A DNA stretch of 64,000 nucleotides from JACJWR01 sp963842975. GTDB taxonomy: Bacteria > Actinomycetota > Actinomycetes > S36-B12 > UBA10799. The position numbers were made by a program, and so were the translations under genes. The notes beneath the pieces are model-generated. The model did not search any database, had not been told where the DNA came from, and worked only from the letters and a program-made list of their open reading frames with translations. Where the stretch lies: positions 1-64,000 of the forward strand of contig CAWJIH010000013.1 in assembly GCA_963842975.1 (NCBI GenBank), written 5' to 3'. Every line of letters starts with the position of its first letter. Position 1 is the first letter of the stretch. This document shows positions 46,308 to 55,389 of the stretch, in pieces.

Positions 46308-47165
46308 GTGACCACGACCGCGAATCGTGCGCCCACACCACGGCGGCGCCCACTCGACCTTGATCACCTTCACCGAGCTCTCGCAGAGTTTGATCTGACC
46401 GGGCCGGTGGACTTGCGCAGCGAGTGTGAGTCCACCAACGATGTCGCTCGCCAGCTCCCCATCCCGGCAGGCGCTCCGACAGTGGCATGGGGACTCGTGG
46501 TGGCGGAATCGCAGACCGCCGGGCGCGGCCGAATCGGGCGTACCTGGGAGTCACCGGTGGGTGCGAGTCTGCTGTTCAGCCTTGCGTTGGCTGCGCCGGC
46601 CGACGTCGACGCGAATGTGGTGGGTGTCACCCCGCTGGCCGCCGGGGTCGCGGTGGCCGAGGTCTGCCACGCCCTTGGAGCCAAGGATGTCGTGCTGAAG
46701 TGGCCGAACGATGTGGTCCTCGCCGACACCGAGGTCGACGGGCTCCCGCGCAAGTTGGGCGGCATCCTGGCTGAGCGCGCCCCAGACCGGGTGATCGTCG
46801 GAATTGGGCTGAACATTGACCTCACCGCCGAGGAAGCGCCGACCCCGCAGGCCGCGTCGCTGCGTGATCACGGGCTCAACGACGACGTGACCCGGGAAGA
46901 ACTGCTGGCCCGGATCGTTGCCGAACTGGTGTCGCGCTGGCGGGAACTCCTCGTCGACGGGCCGACTGAGGTGCTGGATCGCTTCACGCACCTGTGTTCC
47001 ACGCTCGGTCAGCAGGTGCAGGTGAGCACCCCGGGGTCGCGCCAGGTGACCGGTGAAGCCGTAGGGATCGACCCAGCCGGGCGCCTCGTGTTGCGTGCGT
47101 CGGATGGGCAGTCGCACACGATCTCGGCCGGTGATGTCACCCGCGTACGTGGGCGCGATACCTGA
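46308..47165 (+). CDS. birA: Biotin-[acetyl-CoA-carboxylase] ligase
   Basis: A 285-residue ligase that attaches biotin to the carrier lysine through biotinyl-AMP. The adenylate-binding loop is SQTAGRGRIGRTW (about residues 68-80), and KWPNDVVL and GILAER follow; a small C-terminal SH3-like domain ends the protein. There is no N-terminal DNA-binding domain, so it is a monofunctional ligase and not a repressor. The GTG start is six bases after TACCGT, without a ribosome binding site, so the message is probably leaderless. Its divergent neighbour accD5 and the nearby accA3 are the obvious partners. Confidence 0.95.
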   Translation: MTTTANRAPTPRRRPLDLDHLHRALAEFDLTGPVDLRSECESTNDVARQLPIPAGAPTVAWGLVVAESQTAGRGRIGRTWESPVGASLLFSLALAAPADVDANVVGVTPLAAGVAVAEVCHALGAKDVVLKWPNDVVLADTEVDGLPRKLGGILAERAPDRVIVGIGLNIDLTAEEAPTPQAASLRDHGLNDDVTREELLARIVAELVSRWRELLVDGPTEVLDRFTHLCSTLGQQVQVSTPGSRQVTGEAVGIDPAGRLVLRASDGQSHTISAGDVTRVRGRDT

Positions 47166-47232
47166 CGTGTGACGCTCAGGTGTCAACCGAGTGGCGATTC
47201 GTCCTGACGAGAATGGGTCTGCGTGGGACCAT

Positions 47233-47880
47233 ATGCTCATGGGCTACCCCACCAAGTTGTTGGCACAAGATGAATCCATTGCCTTTGAGCTCCGACCGCA
47301 CTGGCGCTCCCTGATCCTGCCGGTTTTCTGGTTGTTGGTCGTAGTTGGGGTGTCGACGTTTCTCCTAGCCAAGTCGGGGTCTTGGCTCGACGAGGGCTCC
47401 ACGGTCTTGACTGTGATGCGGTGGCTGATCGTTTTGGTCGCGCTTTTCCTGCTGATCTTCCTGTTCGTTCGCCCGTTGCTGGCCTGGCTGACCACGCAAT
47501 ACGTCTTCACCACTCGGCGGATCATTGTGCGGACCGGAATCATCGCTCGGCGGGGTCGAGACATGCCGCTGTCGAAGGTGAACAACGTCAGCTTCGAACA
47601 CACGGTGTGGGAGCGGCTGTTCAACTCGGGGCGGATCAGCGTCGAAAGCGCCTCCGAGCACGGCATGTTGGTGATCGCCAACGTTCCGAACGTGGAGTTC
47701 GTGCAGCGTGAGGTGTACCGCCTGCACGATGAAGACGACGCTTTCCGCTCGGCGCGCTCGGAAATGTACGAGGCGCAGTTCCGCGCGGGGGAGACCCCAA
47801 CGCCCCTGACCCGCGGCGACCAGCAGGGTCCATCCGGATCCAGCGACACACCTGGCGGGCCGCCGAGTAGCGGCCAATGA
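47233..47880 (+). CDS. Membrane protein with bacterial PH-like domain (DUF304)
   Basis: A 215-residue protein. It starts MLMGYPTKLLAQDESIAFELRPHW and has two hydrophobic helices (about 28-48 and 60-88). A bPH2 domain follows with YVFTTRRIIVRTGIIARRGRDMPLSKVNNVSFEHTV. A polar, proline/serine-rich tail of about 40 residues closes it. Actinobacterial members are membrane proteins of unknown function found beside birA or purK/purE. The ATG at 47233 is preferred to a GTG at 47191. The next gene starts 19 bases downstream. Confidence 0.9.
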   Translation: MLMGYPTKLLAQDESIAFELRPHWRSLILPVFWLLVVVGVSTFLLAKSGSWLDEGSTVLTVMRWLIVLVALFLLIFLFVRPLLAWLTTQYVFTTRRIIVRTGIIARRGRDMPLSKVNNVSFEHTVWERLFNSGRISVESASEHGMLVIANVPNVEFVQREVYRLHDEDDAFRSARSEMYEAQFRAGETPTPLTRGDQQGPSGSSDTPGGPPSSGQ

Positions 47881-47899
47881 ACTCCGAGCCCTGCTGACC

Positions 47900-48883
47900 A
47901 TGTCGCCAACTGAGGACTTCATCGATCGGGTGCTGGGTGCCCCTAGGTTGATGACCCGATCCGAGGTCGCCGATGCTGCCGGGATGCCGCTTGAGGACGC
48001 CCGGCAGTACTGGCGGGCTATGGGTTTTGCGGATGTGGGTGATTCCCGAGCCTTCACCGAACGCGACCTGGAAGCCCTCAAAGTGGTGCATCGACTGGTG
48101 AGCACCGGGGTGCTGAAGCGATCCGAGGCCATGGAGGTGGTGCGCAGTCTGGGGCAAAACACCTCGCGGATGGCCGAGTGGCAAACCGGGACCCTGGCCC
48201 GGTTGCTGGCGAGTCAGCGCGAGATCCCGGACGACACTGCGATGCGCGAGGAGCACGTGGCGAAAGTGGCCGAATTGACCGCTGCTTTGCTGCCAAGCCT
48301 AGAAGAGATGCTGGTCTACGCCTGGCGTCGTCAACTCGCGGCCGCGATCCAACGCAACTTCGACACGGCGGGTTCCGAAGATGCCACGGACGCCGGACTC
48401 CAGTGTGTGGGATTCGCGGATCTGGTGGGTTTCACCCGGCTGAGTCGACGCCTGCCCGACCAACGCTTGGCAGATCTTGTGACCTCCTTCGAAGCGGACT
48501 CCGCAGACGTCGTGGCAGCTACCGGTGCCCGGCTGATCAAGACGCTCGGCGACGAGGTGATGTTCGTCGCCGAGGATCCCCAGCATGCCGTCGAGACCGC
48601 CTTCGGGCTGCACGACGCCCACGGCCAAGGCGAAGACGTGCCGCAACTGCGGGTGGGCCTGTCGTTCGGCGATGTGGTGACGCGGATGGGCGATGTCTAT
48701 GGCAGCACGGTGAACCTGGCCAGCCGGCTGACTGCGCTGGCCCGTCCCGGCAGCACGCTCACCGACGACGCGTGTGCCAAAGAGTTGCTGGGCAACCCGG
48801 ATTACGTGGTCCGGGCGTTGCGTCCGCGAGCACTTCGCGGGCTCGGGTTGGTGCGTGCGTGGTCGGTGCAACGCGCTCGTTAG
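47900..48883 (+). CDS. Class III adenylate cyclase with N-terminal regulatory domain
   Basis: A 327-residue cytoplasmic cyclase. The first 155 residues are a helical regulatory domain of the type found in mycobacterial Rv1264 and Rv2212 (TRSEVADAAGMPLEDARQYW). The catalytic domain has the metal aspartates Asp174 (FADLVGFT) and Asp218 (TLGDEVMF), the adenine-selecting Lys214, and the transition-state residues Asn272 and Arg276 (YGSTVNLASRL). All key residues are present, so cyclic AMP production is expected. In the mycobacterial relatives the N-terminal domain senses pH or lipids. It sits between the PH-domain gene and a carboxyltransferase gene on the same strand. Confidence 0.92.
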   Translation: MSPTEDFIDRVLGAPRLMTRSEVADAAGMPLEDARQYWRAMGFADVGDSRAFTERDLEALKVVHRLVSTGVLKRSEAMEVVRSLGQNTSRMAEWQTGTLARLLASQREIPDDTAMREEHVAKVAELTAALLPSLEEMLVYAWRRQLAAAIQRNFDTAGSEDATDAGLQCVGFADLVGFTRLSRRLPDQRLADLVTSFEADSADVVAATGARLIKTLGDEVMFVAEDPQHAVETAFGLHDAHGQGEDVPQLRVGLSFGDVVTRMGDVYGSTVNLASRLTALARPGSTLTDDACAKELLGNPDYVVRALRPRALRGLGLVRAWSVQRAR

Positions 48884-48929
48884 TCTCGGATCGTCCGAAA
48901 CCAACTGAGACGCTACCCCTGGGGAGTCC

Positions 48930-50450
48930 ATGACAGACCAGCACCTTGCGGCCCGCTCCCGCGCCCTACGTGGAGGAGCCGCGAAGTACCACGAGGCCAA
49001 CACTGGCCGTGGGAAGCTCTTCGCCCGGGACCGCATCGACTACCTGGTCGACTCCGGATCGTTCACCGAAGACGGCATGCTCGCCAATGCGCTGGCCGAG
49101 GGGTTGCCAGCCGACGGGGTGGTGACCGGCACGGCCCGGATCGATGGGCGCACGGTGTGCCTGATGGCCAACGATTCGACCGTCAAGGCGGGGTCCTGGG
49201 GGGCGCGCACGGTTGAGAAGATCATCCGGATCATTGAGCGCGCCTACCAACTCGGTGTGCCGATGGTCTGGCTGGTGGATTCGGCCGGGGCCCGGATCAC
49301 AGACCAAGTGGAACTGTTCCCCGGCCGCCGTGGCGCTGGAAATATCTTCTACAACCAAGTCCGCGCCTCTGGGTCGATCCCGCAGATCTGTGCCCTGTTC
49401 GGCCCAAGCGCCGCTGGTGGTGCCTATATTCCGGCCTTCTGCGACATCGTGATCATGGTCGAAGGCAACGCCTCGATGTATCTGGGTTCGGACCGCATGG
49501 TCGAGATGGTGACCGGCGAGAAGACCACCTTGGAGGAAATGGGCGGTGCGAAGGTGCACTGCACCGTGAGCGGCGTGGGACACATGCTCGTGAAATCCGA
49601 GCATGCGGCCCTCGACGCGGTGGGGCGGTACCTCTCCTACGTGCCGCAGAACTACACCGAGACGCCCGCGGCGACCGAGCCGCAGGAGCCCGAATCGATA
49701 GATCTGCGCACCCTGGTGCCGGCGAGCGAGCGGCAGGCATTCGACATGCGTCGCTACATCCGCGGGCTCGTCGACGCCGGTAGCTTCTTCGAGATCCACG
49801 CCTTGTGGGCCAAAGAGGTGGTGGTCGGTTTCGCGCGGCTGGACGGACAGGTGGTGGGCATCGTCGCGAACAACTCGATGTTCAAAGGCGGGGTGCTGTT
49901 TGTGGATTCCGCCGACAAGTCCACCCGATTCATCTCCTTGTGTGACGCCTTCAACATCCCGTTGATCTTCCTGTCCGACGTCCCCGGCTTTATGGTCGGC
50001 ACCGCTGTGGAGCGGGCTGGCATCATCCGCCACGGTGCCAAGATGATCACCGCGGTCAGCGAGGCGACGGTGCCGAAATTCTGTGTCGTGGTGCGCAAGG
50101 CCTATGGTGCCGGGCTCTACGCCATGGCCGGACCGGGCTTCGCGCCGGATGCCACGCTGGCCCTGCCGACGGCGAAGATCGCCGTGATGGGGGCCGAAGC
50201 GGCAGTCAATGCGGTTTACGCGAACAAGATCGCGGGCATCACCGACGACTCCGAGCGGGAGGCATTCGTGGCGGCCCGTCGGCAGGAGTACGAGGAGGAC
50301 ATCGACATCGTGCACCTGGCGGCCGAATTGGTGGTGGATGCCATCGTCGAACCGGAGGAACTTCGGGCCGAGTTGATCGGGCGGATGGCGGCAGCGGCGA
50401 CTAAGGAGCGCGGGTTTTCCCGCCGCCGCCATGGCGTCACCCCGGTCTGA
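48930..50450 (+). CDS. Acyl-CoA carboxylase beta subunit (second carboxyltransferase)
   Basis: A 506-residue carboxyltransferase with the crotonase-type halves: WLVDSAGARITDQVELFPGR and FGPSAAGGAYIPAF in the first; LSDVPGFMVGTAVERAGIIRHGAKM and VRKAYGAGLYAMAGPGFAPD in the second. It differs from AccD5 in the second half (GAGLYAMAG instead of GGAYDVMG), so a different acyl-CoA is expected. It lacks the features of methylcrotonyl-CoA carboxylase, and I cannot name the substrate. No alpha subunit is next to it, so it may share AccA3 or another alpha subunit. It is preceded by a short gap and GGGGAG. Confidence 0.9.
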   Translation: MTDQHLAARSRALRGGAAKYHEANTGRGKLFARDRIDYLVDSGSFTEDGMLANALAEGLPADGVVTGTARIDGRTVCLMANDSTVKAGSWGARTVEKIIRIIERAYQLGVPMVWLVDSAGARITDQVELFPGRRGAGNIFYNQVRASGSIPQICALFGPSAAGGAYIPAFCDIVIMVEGNASMYLGSDRMVEMVTGEKTTLEEMGGAKVHCTVSGVGHMLVKSEHAALDAVGRYLSYVPQNYTETPAATEPQEPESIDLRTLVPASERQAFDMRRYIRGLVDAGSFFEIHALWAKEVVVGFARLDGQVVGIVANNSMFKGGVLFVDSADKSTRFISLCDAFNIPLIFLSDVPGFMVGTAVERAGIIRHGAKMITAVSEATVPKFCVVVRKAYGAGLYAMAGPGFAPDATLALPTAKIAVMGAEAAVNAVYANKIAGITDDSEREAFVAARRQEYEEDIDIVHLAAELVVDAIVEPEELRAELIGRMAAAATKERGFSRRRHGVTPV

Positions 50451-50498
50451 ATCCGTAACGGCTGCGCGCAGCGACGCACTGGAGTCTATGGTGAACTC

Positions 50499-51200
50499 AT
50501 GGCACGCGTGATTCTGGCCGAGGACGACGAGGCGATTTCGGAGCCGTTGGCACGGGCTCTGCGCCGGGACGGCCATGAGGTAGCAGTCGTCAGTTCGGGT
50601 AACTCTGCCCTGGAGATCTCGAGCGCCGGAGTGGCCGACCTGATGGTGCTCGACCTTGGTCTACCGGGCATGGACGGGTTGGAGGTGATCCGTTCGCTGC
50701 GCCAGCAGGGGAGCAAATTGCCGATCATCGTGGTGACGGCCCGCACGTCTGACCTCGATTTCGTCGTGGGTTTGGACGCCGGCGCAGACGACTACGTGGG
50801 CAAACCGTTCCGGATCGACGTCCTGCTCGCCCGGGTGCGCGCGCTGGTGCGTCGCGGATCGTCCCCGGCGACGATCCGGGTGGGGGAGCTGGTGATCGAA
50901 TCAGCGGCTCGTCGGGTGCGGATCGGCGACGACGAGGTCAACCTCACCCCGAAGGAATACGACGTGTTGCTGTTGTTGAGTCAGAACGTCGGCCGGGTGA
51001 TGTCCCGCGAGCAGATCATGAAAGAGATTTGGCGCGGCGAGTGGTTTGGCGGATCCAAGACCTTGGACATGCACGTGTCCGGGTTGCGCCGCAAACTCGC
51101 CGAGGTGGGAGAAGGCCGGGAACCGACCATCGGGACTGTGCGAGGCGTCGGCTTTCGGCTTGAAGACGAGCCGGCCAAGTCCTCGACGTCCGCGAACTGA
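50499..51200 (+). CDS. OmpR-family response regulator
   Basis: A 233-residue response regulator. The receiver domain has the acidic pair AEDDEAI near the start, the phosphorylated Asp52 (LMVLDLGLPGMDG), Thr in VVTARTS and Lys in VGKPF. The C-terminal winged helix (about 130-222) has LTPKEYDVLLLL and SKTLDMHVSGLRRKL. It is followed after 24 bases by its histidine kinase. The regulated genes are unknown; nearby candidates are the carboxyltransferase gene upstream and the GtrA gene downstream. Confidence 0.95.
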   Translation: MARVILAEDDEAISEPLARALRRDGHEVAVVSSGNSALEISSAGVADLMVLDLGLPGMDGLEVIRSLRQQGSKLPIIVVTARTSDLDFVVGLDAGADDYVGKPFRIDVLLARVRALVRRGSSPATIRVGELVIESAARRVRIGDDEVNLTPKEYDVLLLLSQNVGRVMSREQIMKEIWRGEWFGGSKTLDMHVSGLRRKLAEVGEGREPTIGTVRGVGFRLEDEPAKSSTSAN

Positions 51201-51224
51201 CGGCGTCCTGGCAGGCTTGCTGCC

Positions 51225-52523
51225 ATGTATCGTCGATTCCTGTCGGCCACGCTCCGGGTGGCGCTCGTCACCGTGCTGCTGCTCGCCGTGGTCCTCGGGA
51301 CCGCCACCTCCTACTTTGTGTGGCAGATCTACCAGAGCCAAACAGAGACCCTTGCCTCCCGGGTGCTGGCCGCCACCGCCTACCGCCAGTCGAGCAGTCT
51401 GGAAATCACCCCCGAATATCTGGAGTCGCTCGCCAACAAGGACGACGTGACCGTGCTGCTTCCAGACGGCAGGGAGGTGAGCAACCTCTCCGAGATCACC
51501 GGGCCAGCATTCAGCTCGGAGCGCGTCGGACCTAACGGCGAACTCATCGTGGTGGCAAGCATCAGCCAGGGTCCGGCCTACCTGATGATCGGCCTGGTAG
51601 CCATGTTGACCATCGTGGTGTCGGCGATTTCGCTAGCGGTGGCCTACCGGGTGGCCGACCGGGAGAGCAGGCGGGTCAATCAGCCGCTCAATGTCCTTGC
51701 AGCCCACGCTGAAACGATCGGGTCTGGCCGTCCCACCGAGAAGGCCAGACCGACCGGCATCGACGAGATCGACCGCATCGCGCGGGTGTTGGACGATCGG
51801 GCCGCACGGGTGCGGGAAGTGATGGAGGCCGAGCGGCGCACCTCGCGGGAGATGAGCCACCAAGTCCGCACCCCGCTGACAGCGCTGTCGCTGCGGTTGG
51901 AGGAGATCATCCTGACTGACGACCTCGCCGAGGCCAAGGCCGAGGCCGCGGTGGGGGTGGTGCAGATCGAGCGCCTCACCGAGGTGATTGATCAGCTCGT
52001 CAAAGGTCGGCGCGAGGGGGTGCGGTCCGAACAGGAGCAACTCGATCTCTCTCGGTTGGTGAGCGAACAGATGGTGGAGTGGTACCCGGTGTTCGCCAAC
52101 CGACGCCGTCGGGTGACGCTGCAAGCCAACGGATCAGTGGTGGCCTGGGCGAGCCGAGCCGGGCAGTCCCAGGTGGTGGCCACGTTGCTGGAAAACTGCC
52201 TGATTCATGGCCGCGGCGATGTGCTGGTGCGGCTTCGCGAATCGGGTACTTCGGCGGTGATCGAGGTGGTGGACACCAAAGGGGTGATGAAACTGCGAGA
52301 CGGCGAGGACCCCTTCGAACGCGGGGTGTCCGCGAGCGGTACCGGGCTGGGGCTGGCGCTGGCTCGCACCTTGGTGGCGGCCGACGATGGGGATATCGCG
52401 CTGACGTCCAGGCGGCCGGTGACTTTCACGGTGTACCTTCCGCGGTTCCACCGTCAGGATCAAGAGCAGCGGGCTAAATCGGCTGCACGGTCCGGGGATC
52501 GAGAGCACATCGGGCCAGTGTGA
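51225..52523 (+). CDS. Sensor histidine kinase
   Basis: A 432-residue membrane kinase. A transmembrane helix (about 9-31), an extracellular sensor of about 80 residues and a second helix (about 120-142) are followed by a HAMP-like region. The dimerisation domain holds His212 in SREMSHQVRTPL. The ATP-binding domain is somewhat reduced: N-box LLENCLIHG, G1 VIEVVDTKG and G2 GTGLGLALAR are visible, while the F-box is unclear. It is the partner of the response regulator upstream. The signal is not evident from the small sensor domain. Confidence 0.93.
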   Translation: MYRRFLSATLRVALVTVLLLAVVLGTATSYFVWQIYQSQTETLASRVLAATAYRQSSSLEITPEYLESLANKDDVTVLLPDGREVSNLSEITGPAFSSERVGPNGELIVVASISQGPAYLMIGLVAMLTIVVSAISLAVAYRVADRESRRVNQPLNVLAAHAETIGSGRPTEKARPTGIDEIDRIARVLDDRAARVREVMEAERRTSREMSHQVRTPLTALSLRLEEIILTDDLAEAKAEAAVGVVQIERLTEVIDQLVKGRREGVRSEQEQLDLSRLVSEQMVEWYPVFANRRRRVTLQANGSVVAWASRAGQSQVVATLLENCLIHGRGDVLVRLRESGTSAVIEVVDTKGVMKLRDGEDPFERGVSASGTGLGLALARTLVAADDGDIALTSRRPVTFTVYLPRFHRQDQEQRAKSAARSGDREHIGPV

Positions 52524-52583
52524 ACGCGCGCGCCGGGAAGGCTGCCCGCCCCGCCGACGACAACGGATCGTTGAGGCGTCCCG

Positions 52584-53120
52584 CTAGATTTTCGCGGTCT
52601 CCATGAGCCGCTGCTTCTCTTCCGCATCGTCGATTTCCGGAAAGACGAACTTCCGGTAGGACCAAAAGCGGAAAAGGGTGCCGAGTCCGAGGCCGATCAC
52701 GTTTGCTGCGATGTTGTCGGCTAGGGGGCTGGTGAATCCGAGCCCGTAGTGGCTGATCCACAGCACCGACATGGCGATCACCATGGCTACGCCATTGAGG
52801 CCGAAGAAGAGCAGGTACTCCCGGGTGAAAGACGAACGACCCCGGTGCTTGAACGTCCAGAAGCGGTTGCCGAAGTAGGCCACGGTGGTGGCTGCGGCAA
52901 CGGAGACGGCCTTCGCGGTGAGGGGTTTGCCCTCCAGCGGGCCCAGGTAGAGCAACACATTGAACAGACCGATGTCCACCACGAGGGCGGTGAGCCCGAC
53001 GATGCCGAATTTTGCGGCTTCGTGCATGAGCCCGCGCAGCCTGCCGTAGACCGAGGCGATAAACCCGGTGCGCACCGGACTGGTGTCCGGCGCCGTCGCG
53101 GTTTCCGAGGTTGCTGTCAC
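52584..53120 (-). CDS. GtrA-family membrane protein
   Basis: A 178-residue protein with four membrane helices, typical of GtrA-like proteins, which move lipid-linked sugars across the membrane for glycan assembly. The signature GIVGLTALVVDIGLFNVLL and VAYFGNRFWTFKHRGR are clear, and the last helix ends RFWSYRKFVFP. The N-terminal 30 residues are polar. The GTG start is six bases after TACTCT, consistent with leaderless translation. It is convergent with the histidine kinase gene; no sugar-transfer gene is adjacent. Confidence 0.9.
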   Translation of the reverse strand: MTATSETATAPDTSPVRTGFIASVYGRLRGLMHEAAKFGIVGLTALVVDIGLFNVLLYLGPLEGKPLTAKAVSVAAATTVAYFGNRFWTFKHRGRSSFTREYLLFFGLNGVAMVIAMSVLWISHYGLGFTSPLADNIAANVIGLGLGTLFRFWSYRKFVFPEIDDAEEKQRLMETAKI

Positions 53121-53266
53121 ACGACTAGAGTACCTGCGTCGGAACGTTTCTAACCAGGCTTAGTGCGTGAGTCCCGTCACGATGCGGTTTTTCAATCGCG
53201 CTGTGGTTCCAATGGATTCAGCCGACGCGCGCCGCTACTGGCGCGCGGCCGAAGAAAGGACTCAGT

Positions 53267-54421
53267 ATGGATCTCCGCCTCTCCGAGGACCTCGAATCAC
53301 TGCGAAAGACGGTCGAGGAGTTCGCCCAAGATGAGGTAGCGCCGGTGATCGGCGACTACTACGCACGGGGGGAGTTCCCACTGCCGCTGGTGCGCACCAT
53401 GGGGGAAATGGGCCTGTTCGGACTGCCCTTCCCAGAGCAATACGGCGGGATGGGCGGGGACTATGTGGCCTTGTGCGTCGCGATTGAGGAGTTGGCCCGA
53501 GTCGATTCGTCGATTGCCATCACGCTCGAGGCCGGCGTCTCCCTGGGCGCCATGCCCATCTACCGCTTTGGATCCGAAGAGCTGAAGAACGAATGGCTGC
53601 CGAGGTTGACTTCTGGGGAGATGCTGGGCGCGTTCGGCCTCACTGAACCAGGTGCCGGATCGGACGCCGGTGGCACCGCCACCACCGCCACCCTCGTGGA
53701 CGGCAACTGGGTGATCAACGGCTCGAAGGCGTTCATCACCAACTCCGGCACCGAGATCACCGGCCTCATCACCGTGACAGCAGTCACGGGTTACGCGGAC
53801 GACGGAAGCAAGGAGATCTCCAGCATCCTCATCCCGGCCGGAACTCCAGGCCTCACCGTCGCCCCGGGCTACAAGAAGGTGGGTTGGGACGCCTCGGACA
53901 CCCATGAGCTTGCGTTCGACGATGTGCGGGTGCCGGAGGCGAATCTGGTGGGGGAGCGAGGTCGCGGCTACGCCCAGTTCCTGCGGATCCTGGACGAGGG
54001 TCGGATCGCGATTGCAGCCCTGGCAGCGGGTTTGGCTCAAGGTTGCGTGGACGAGTCCGTGACCTACGCCAACACCAGGGAGGCATTTGGCCGTCCGATC
54101 AGCGCCAACCAGGGCATCTCCTTCATGATTGCCGATATGGAAGCCCGTGCCCACACCTCCCGGGTGCTCTGGCGGGAGGCGGCTGGCCGGTTGCAGCGAG
54201 GGGAACCCTTCAAGCATCAGGCTGCGATAGCGAAGATGGTCACCAGCGAAGCGGCGATGGACAACGCCAGAGCAGCGACGCAGGTGCACGGCGGGTACGG
54301 ATTCACCCTGGAGTACCCGGTGGGTCGTTTCTACCGCGATGCCAAGATTTTGGAGATCGGTGAGGGTACAACGCAGGTACAGCAAATGCTGATCGCACGA
54401 GGATTGGGGTTGTCGACGTGA
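53267..54421 (+). CDS. Acyl-CoA dehydrogenase
   Basis: A 384-residue FAD enzyme that removes two hydrogens from acyl-CoA in beta-oxidation or branched-chain degradation. It has an N-terminal helical domain, the flavin-contact motif GLTEPGAGSDA, NGSKAFITNSG and the C-terminal QVHGGYGFTLEYPVGRFYRDAKI. The catalytic base is likely the Glu in EIGEGTTQVQQ. Its stop codon overlaps the GTG of the epimerase gene by four bases. A GAAAGGA stands before the ATG. It opens a likely four-gene operon with purK and purE. Confidence 0.94.
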   Translation: MDLRLSEDLESLRKTVEEFAQDEVAPVIGDYYARGEFPLPLVRTMGEMGLFGLPFPEQYGGMGGDYVALCVAIEELARVDSSIAITLEAGVSLGAMPIYRFGSEELKNEWLPRLTSGEMLGAFGLTEPGAGSDAGGTATTATLVDGNWVINGSKAFITNSGTEITGLITVTAVTGYADDGSKEISSILIPAGTPGLTVAPGYKKVGWDASDTHELAFDDVRVPEANLVGERGRGYAQFLRILDEGRIAIAALAAGLAQGCVDESVTYANTREAFGRPISANQGISFMIADMEARAHTSRVLWREAAGRLQRGEPFKHQAAIAKMVTSEAAMDNARAATQVHGGYGFTLEYPVGRFYRDAKILEIGEGTTQVQQMLIARGLGLST

Positions 54422-55389
54422 GTGTGGAGCCGTATCAGGTACTTCGTGGACGGGTAGCGGAATCCGGCGACTTCGAGGCGTTCACCTTGGTGTCTGTGGC
54501 AGCGGACGTGAGCATCTCATTCGTCCCCGAGGCCGGCATGGTGGGGTGTTCGCTGCGCTCGGGCGGGGCACAGCTACTCGGATTGCGGAAGGGAATTGAG
54601 ACCTACGTCGCGGCTGGGAAGACTTTCGGGATCCCGTTGCTGGCGCCGTGGGCGAACCGGCTTGGTTCGGACACCTACACGGTGGCGGGCGTGGAAGTCG
54701 ACGTGTCTGGCACACCTGGGATGCATCGGGACGGAAACGGCTATCCGATCCACGGCTTGGTTGCCGGTTCCCGAGGTTGGAAGGTCACCGAGTTCTCTGC
54801 GGATCACAACGGGGCCACGCTCACCGCGGTACTCGCCTTTGACGCCCACCGTATGGAGTTCCAAGCATTTCCGTTCCCACATGAACTCCAGGTGAGCGTG
54901 CACTTGCACGGTCACGAGGTGGCCATCACCACTCAAGTCACCCCCACCGGACAGGTGCCGGTGCCGATCACTTTCGGCTGGCACCCCTACTTCGTGATCC
55001 CGGATCAACAGCGCGCGGACTGGCGCCTGCACCTGCCGCTCACGGAACGTGCCGAACTCGATGCGCACAATCTGCCGACCGGCAAGGTCGTCGAGTGGTC
55101 GTGGGAGGACGGCGAACTGGGAACGCACGTCGTGGATGACGTCTTCGTCGGGGTCGAGCCCGGCACCGTGGTGAGCCTGGCCGGTGGGGAGCACAATCTG
55201 GAGCTCGAATATCAGAGTGGCTACCCCTACGCGGTCATCTTTGCCCCGGCCGAGGACGACGTTGTGGCCATCGAACCGATGACGGCCCCGTCGGACCCCT
55301 TCTCCGGCACCTTTCCCCTGCGCACAGTGCCGCGGGGCGAGAGTTACGCGGCGACCTACGTGATTCGAGTGGATCGGGCTGCGCCGTGA
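54418..55389 (+). CDS. Aldose 1-epimerase family protein
   Basis: A 323-residue protein of the galactose-mutarotase fold. It has LLAPWANRLGSDTYTVAG and IHGLVAGSRGW (with the catalytic His), TFGWHPYF with a second His, and the glutamate in VAIEPMTAPSDPF. It interconverts the alpha and beta forms of a sugar; which sugar is not evident. Coupled by four-base overlaps to the dehydrogenase gene before and purK after, although the three have no obvious shared pathway. Confidence 0.93.
   Translation: MSVEPYQVLRGRVAESGDFEAFTLVSVAADVSISFVPEAGMVGCSLRSGGAQLLGLRKGIETYVAAGKTFGIPLLAPWANRLGSDTYTVAGVEVDVSGTPGMHRDGNGYPIHGLVAGSRGWKVTEFSADHNGATLTAVLAFDAHRMEFQAFPFPHELQVSVHLHGHEVAITTQVTPTGQVPVPITFGWHPYFVIPDQQRADWRLHLPLTERAELDAHNLPTGKVVEWSWEDGELGTHVVDDVFVGVEPGTVVSLAGGEHNLELEYQSGYPYAVIFAPAEDDVVAIEPMTAPSDPFSGTFPLRTVPRGESYAATYVIRVDRAAP

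Noticed and set aside
48930..50450. Methylcrotonyl-CoA carboxylase beta subunit
   Set aside because: The second-half motif GAGLYAMAG differs from the GAGNYGMCGRAY type of methylcrotonyl enzymes, and no leucine-degradation genes are nearby.
48966..50576. 536-codon minus-strand frame across the second carboxyltransferase
   Set aside because: Antisense of a gene with clear carboxyltransferase motifs; the frame is rich in His, Arg and Gly without any domain.
53297..54385. 362-codon minus-strand frame across the acyl-CoA dehydrogenase
   Set aside because: Shadow of a well-supported gene on the plus strand.
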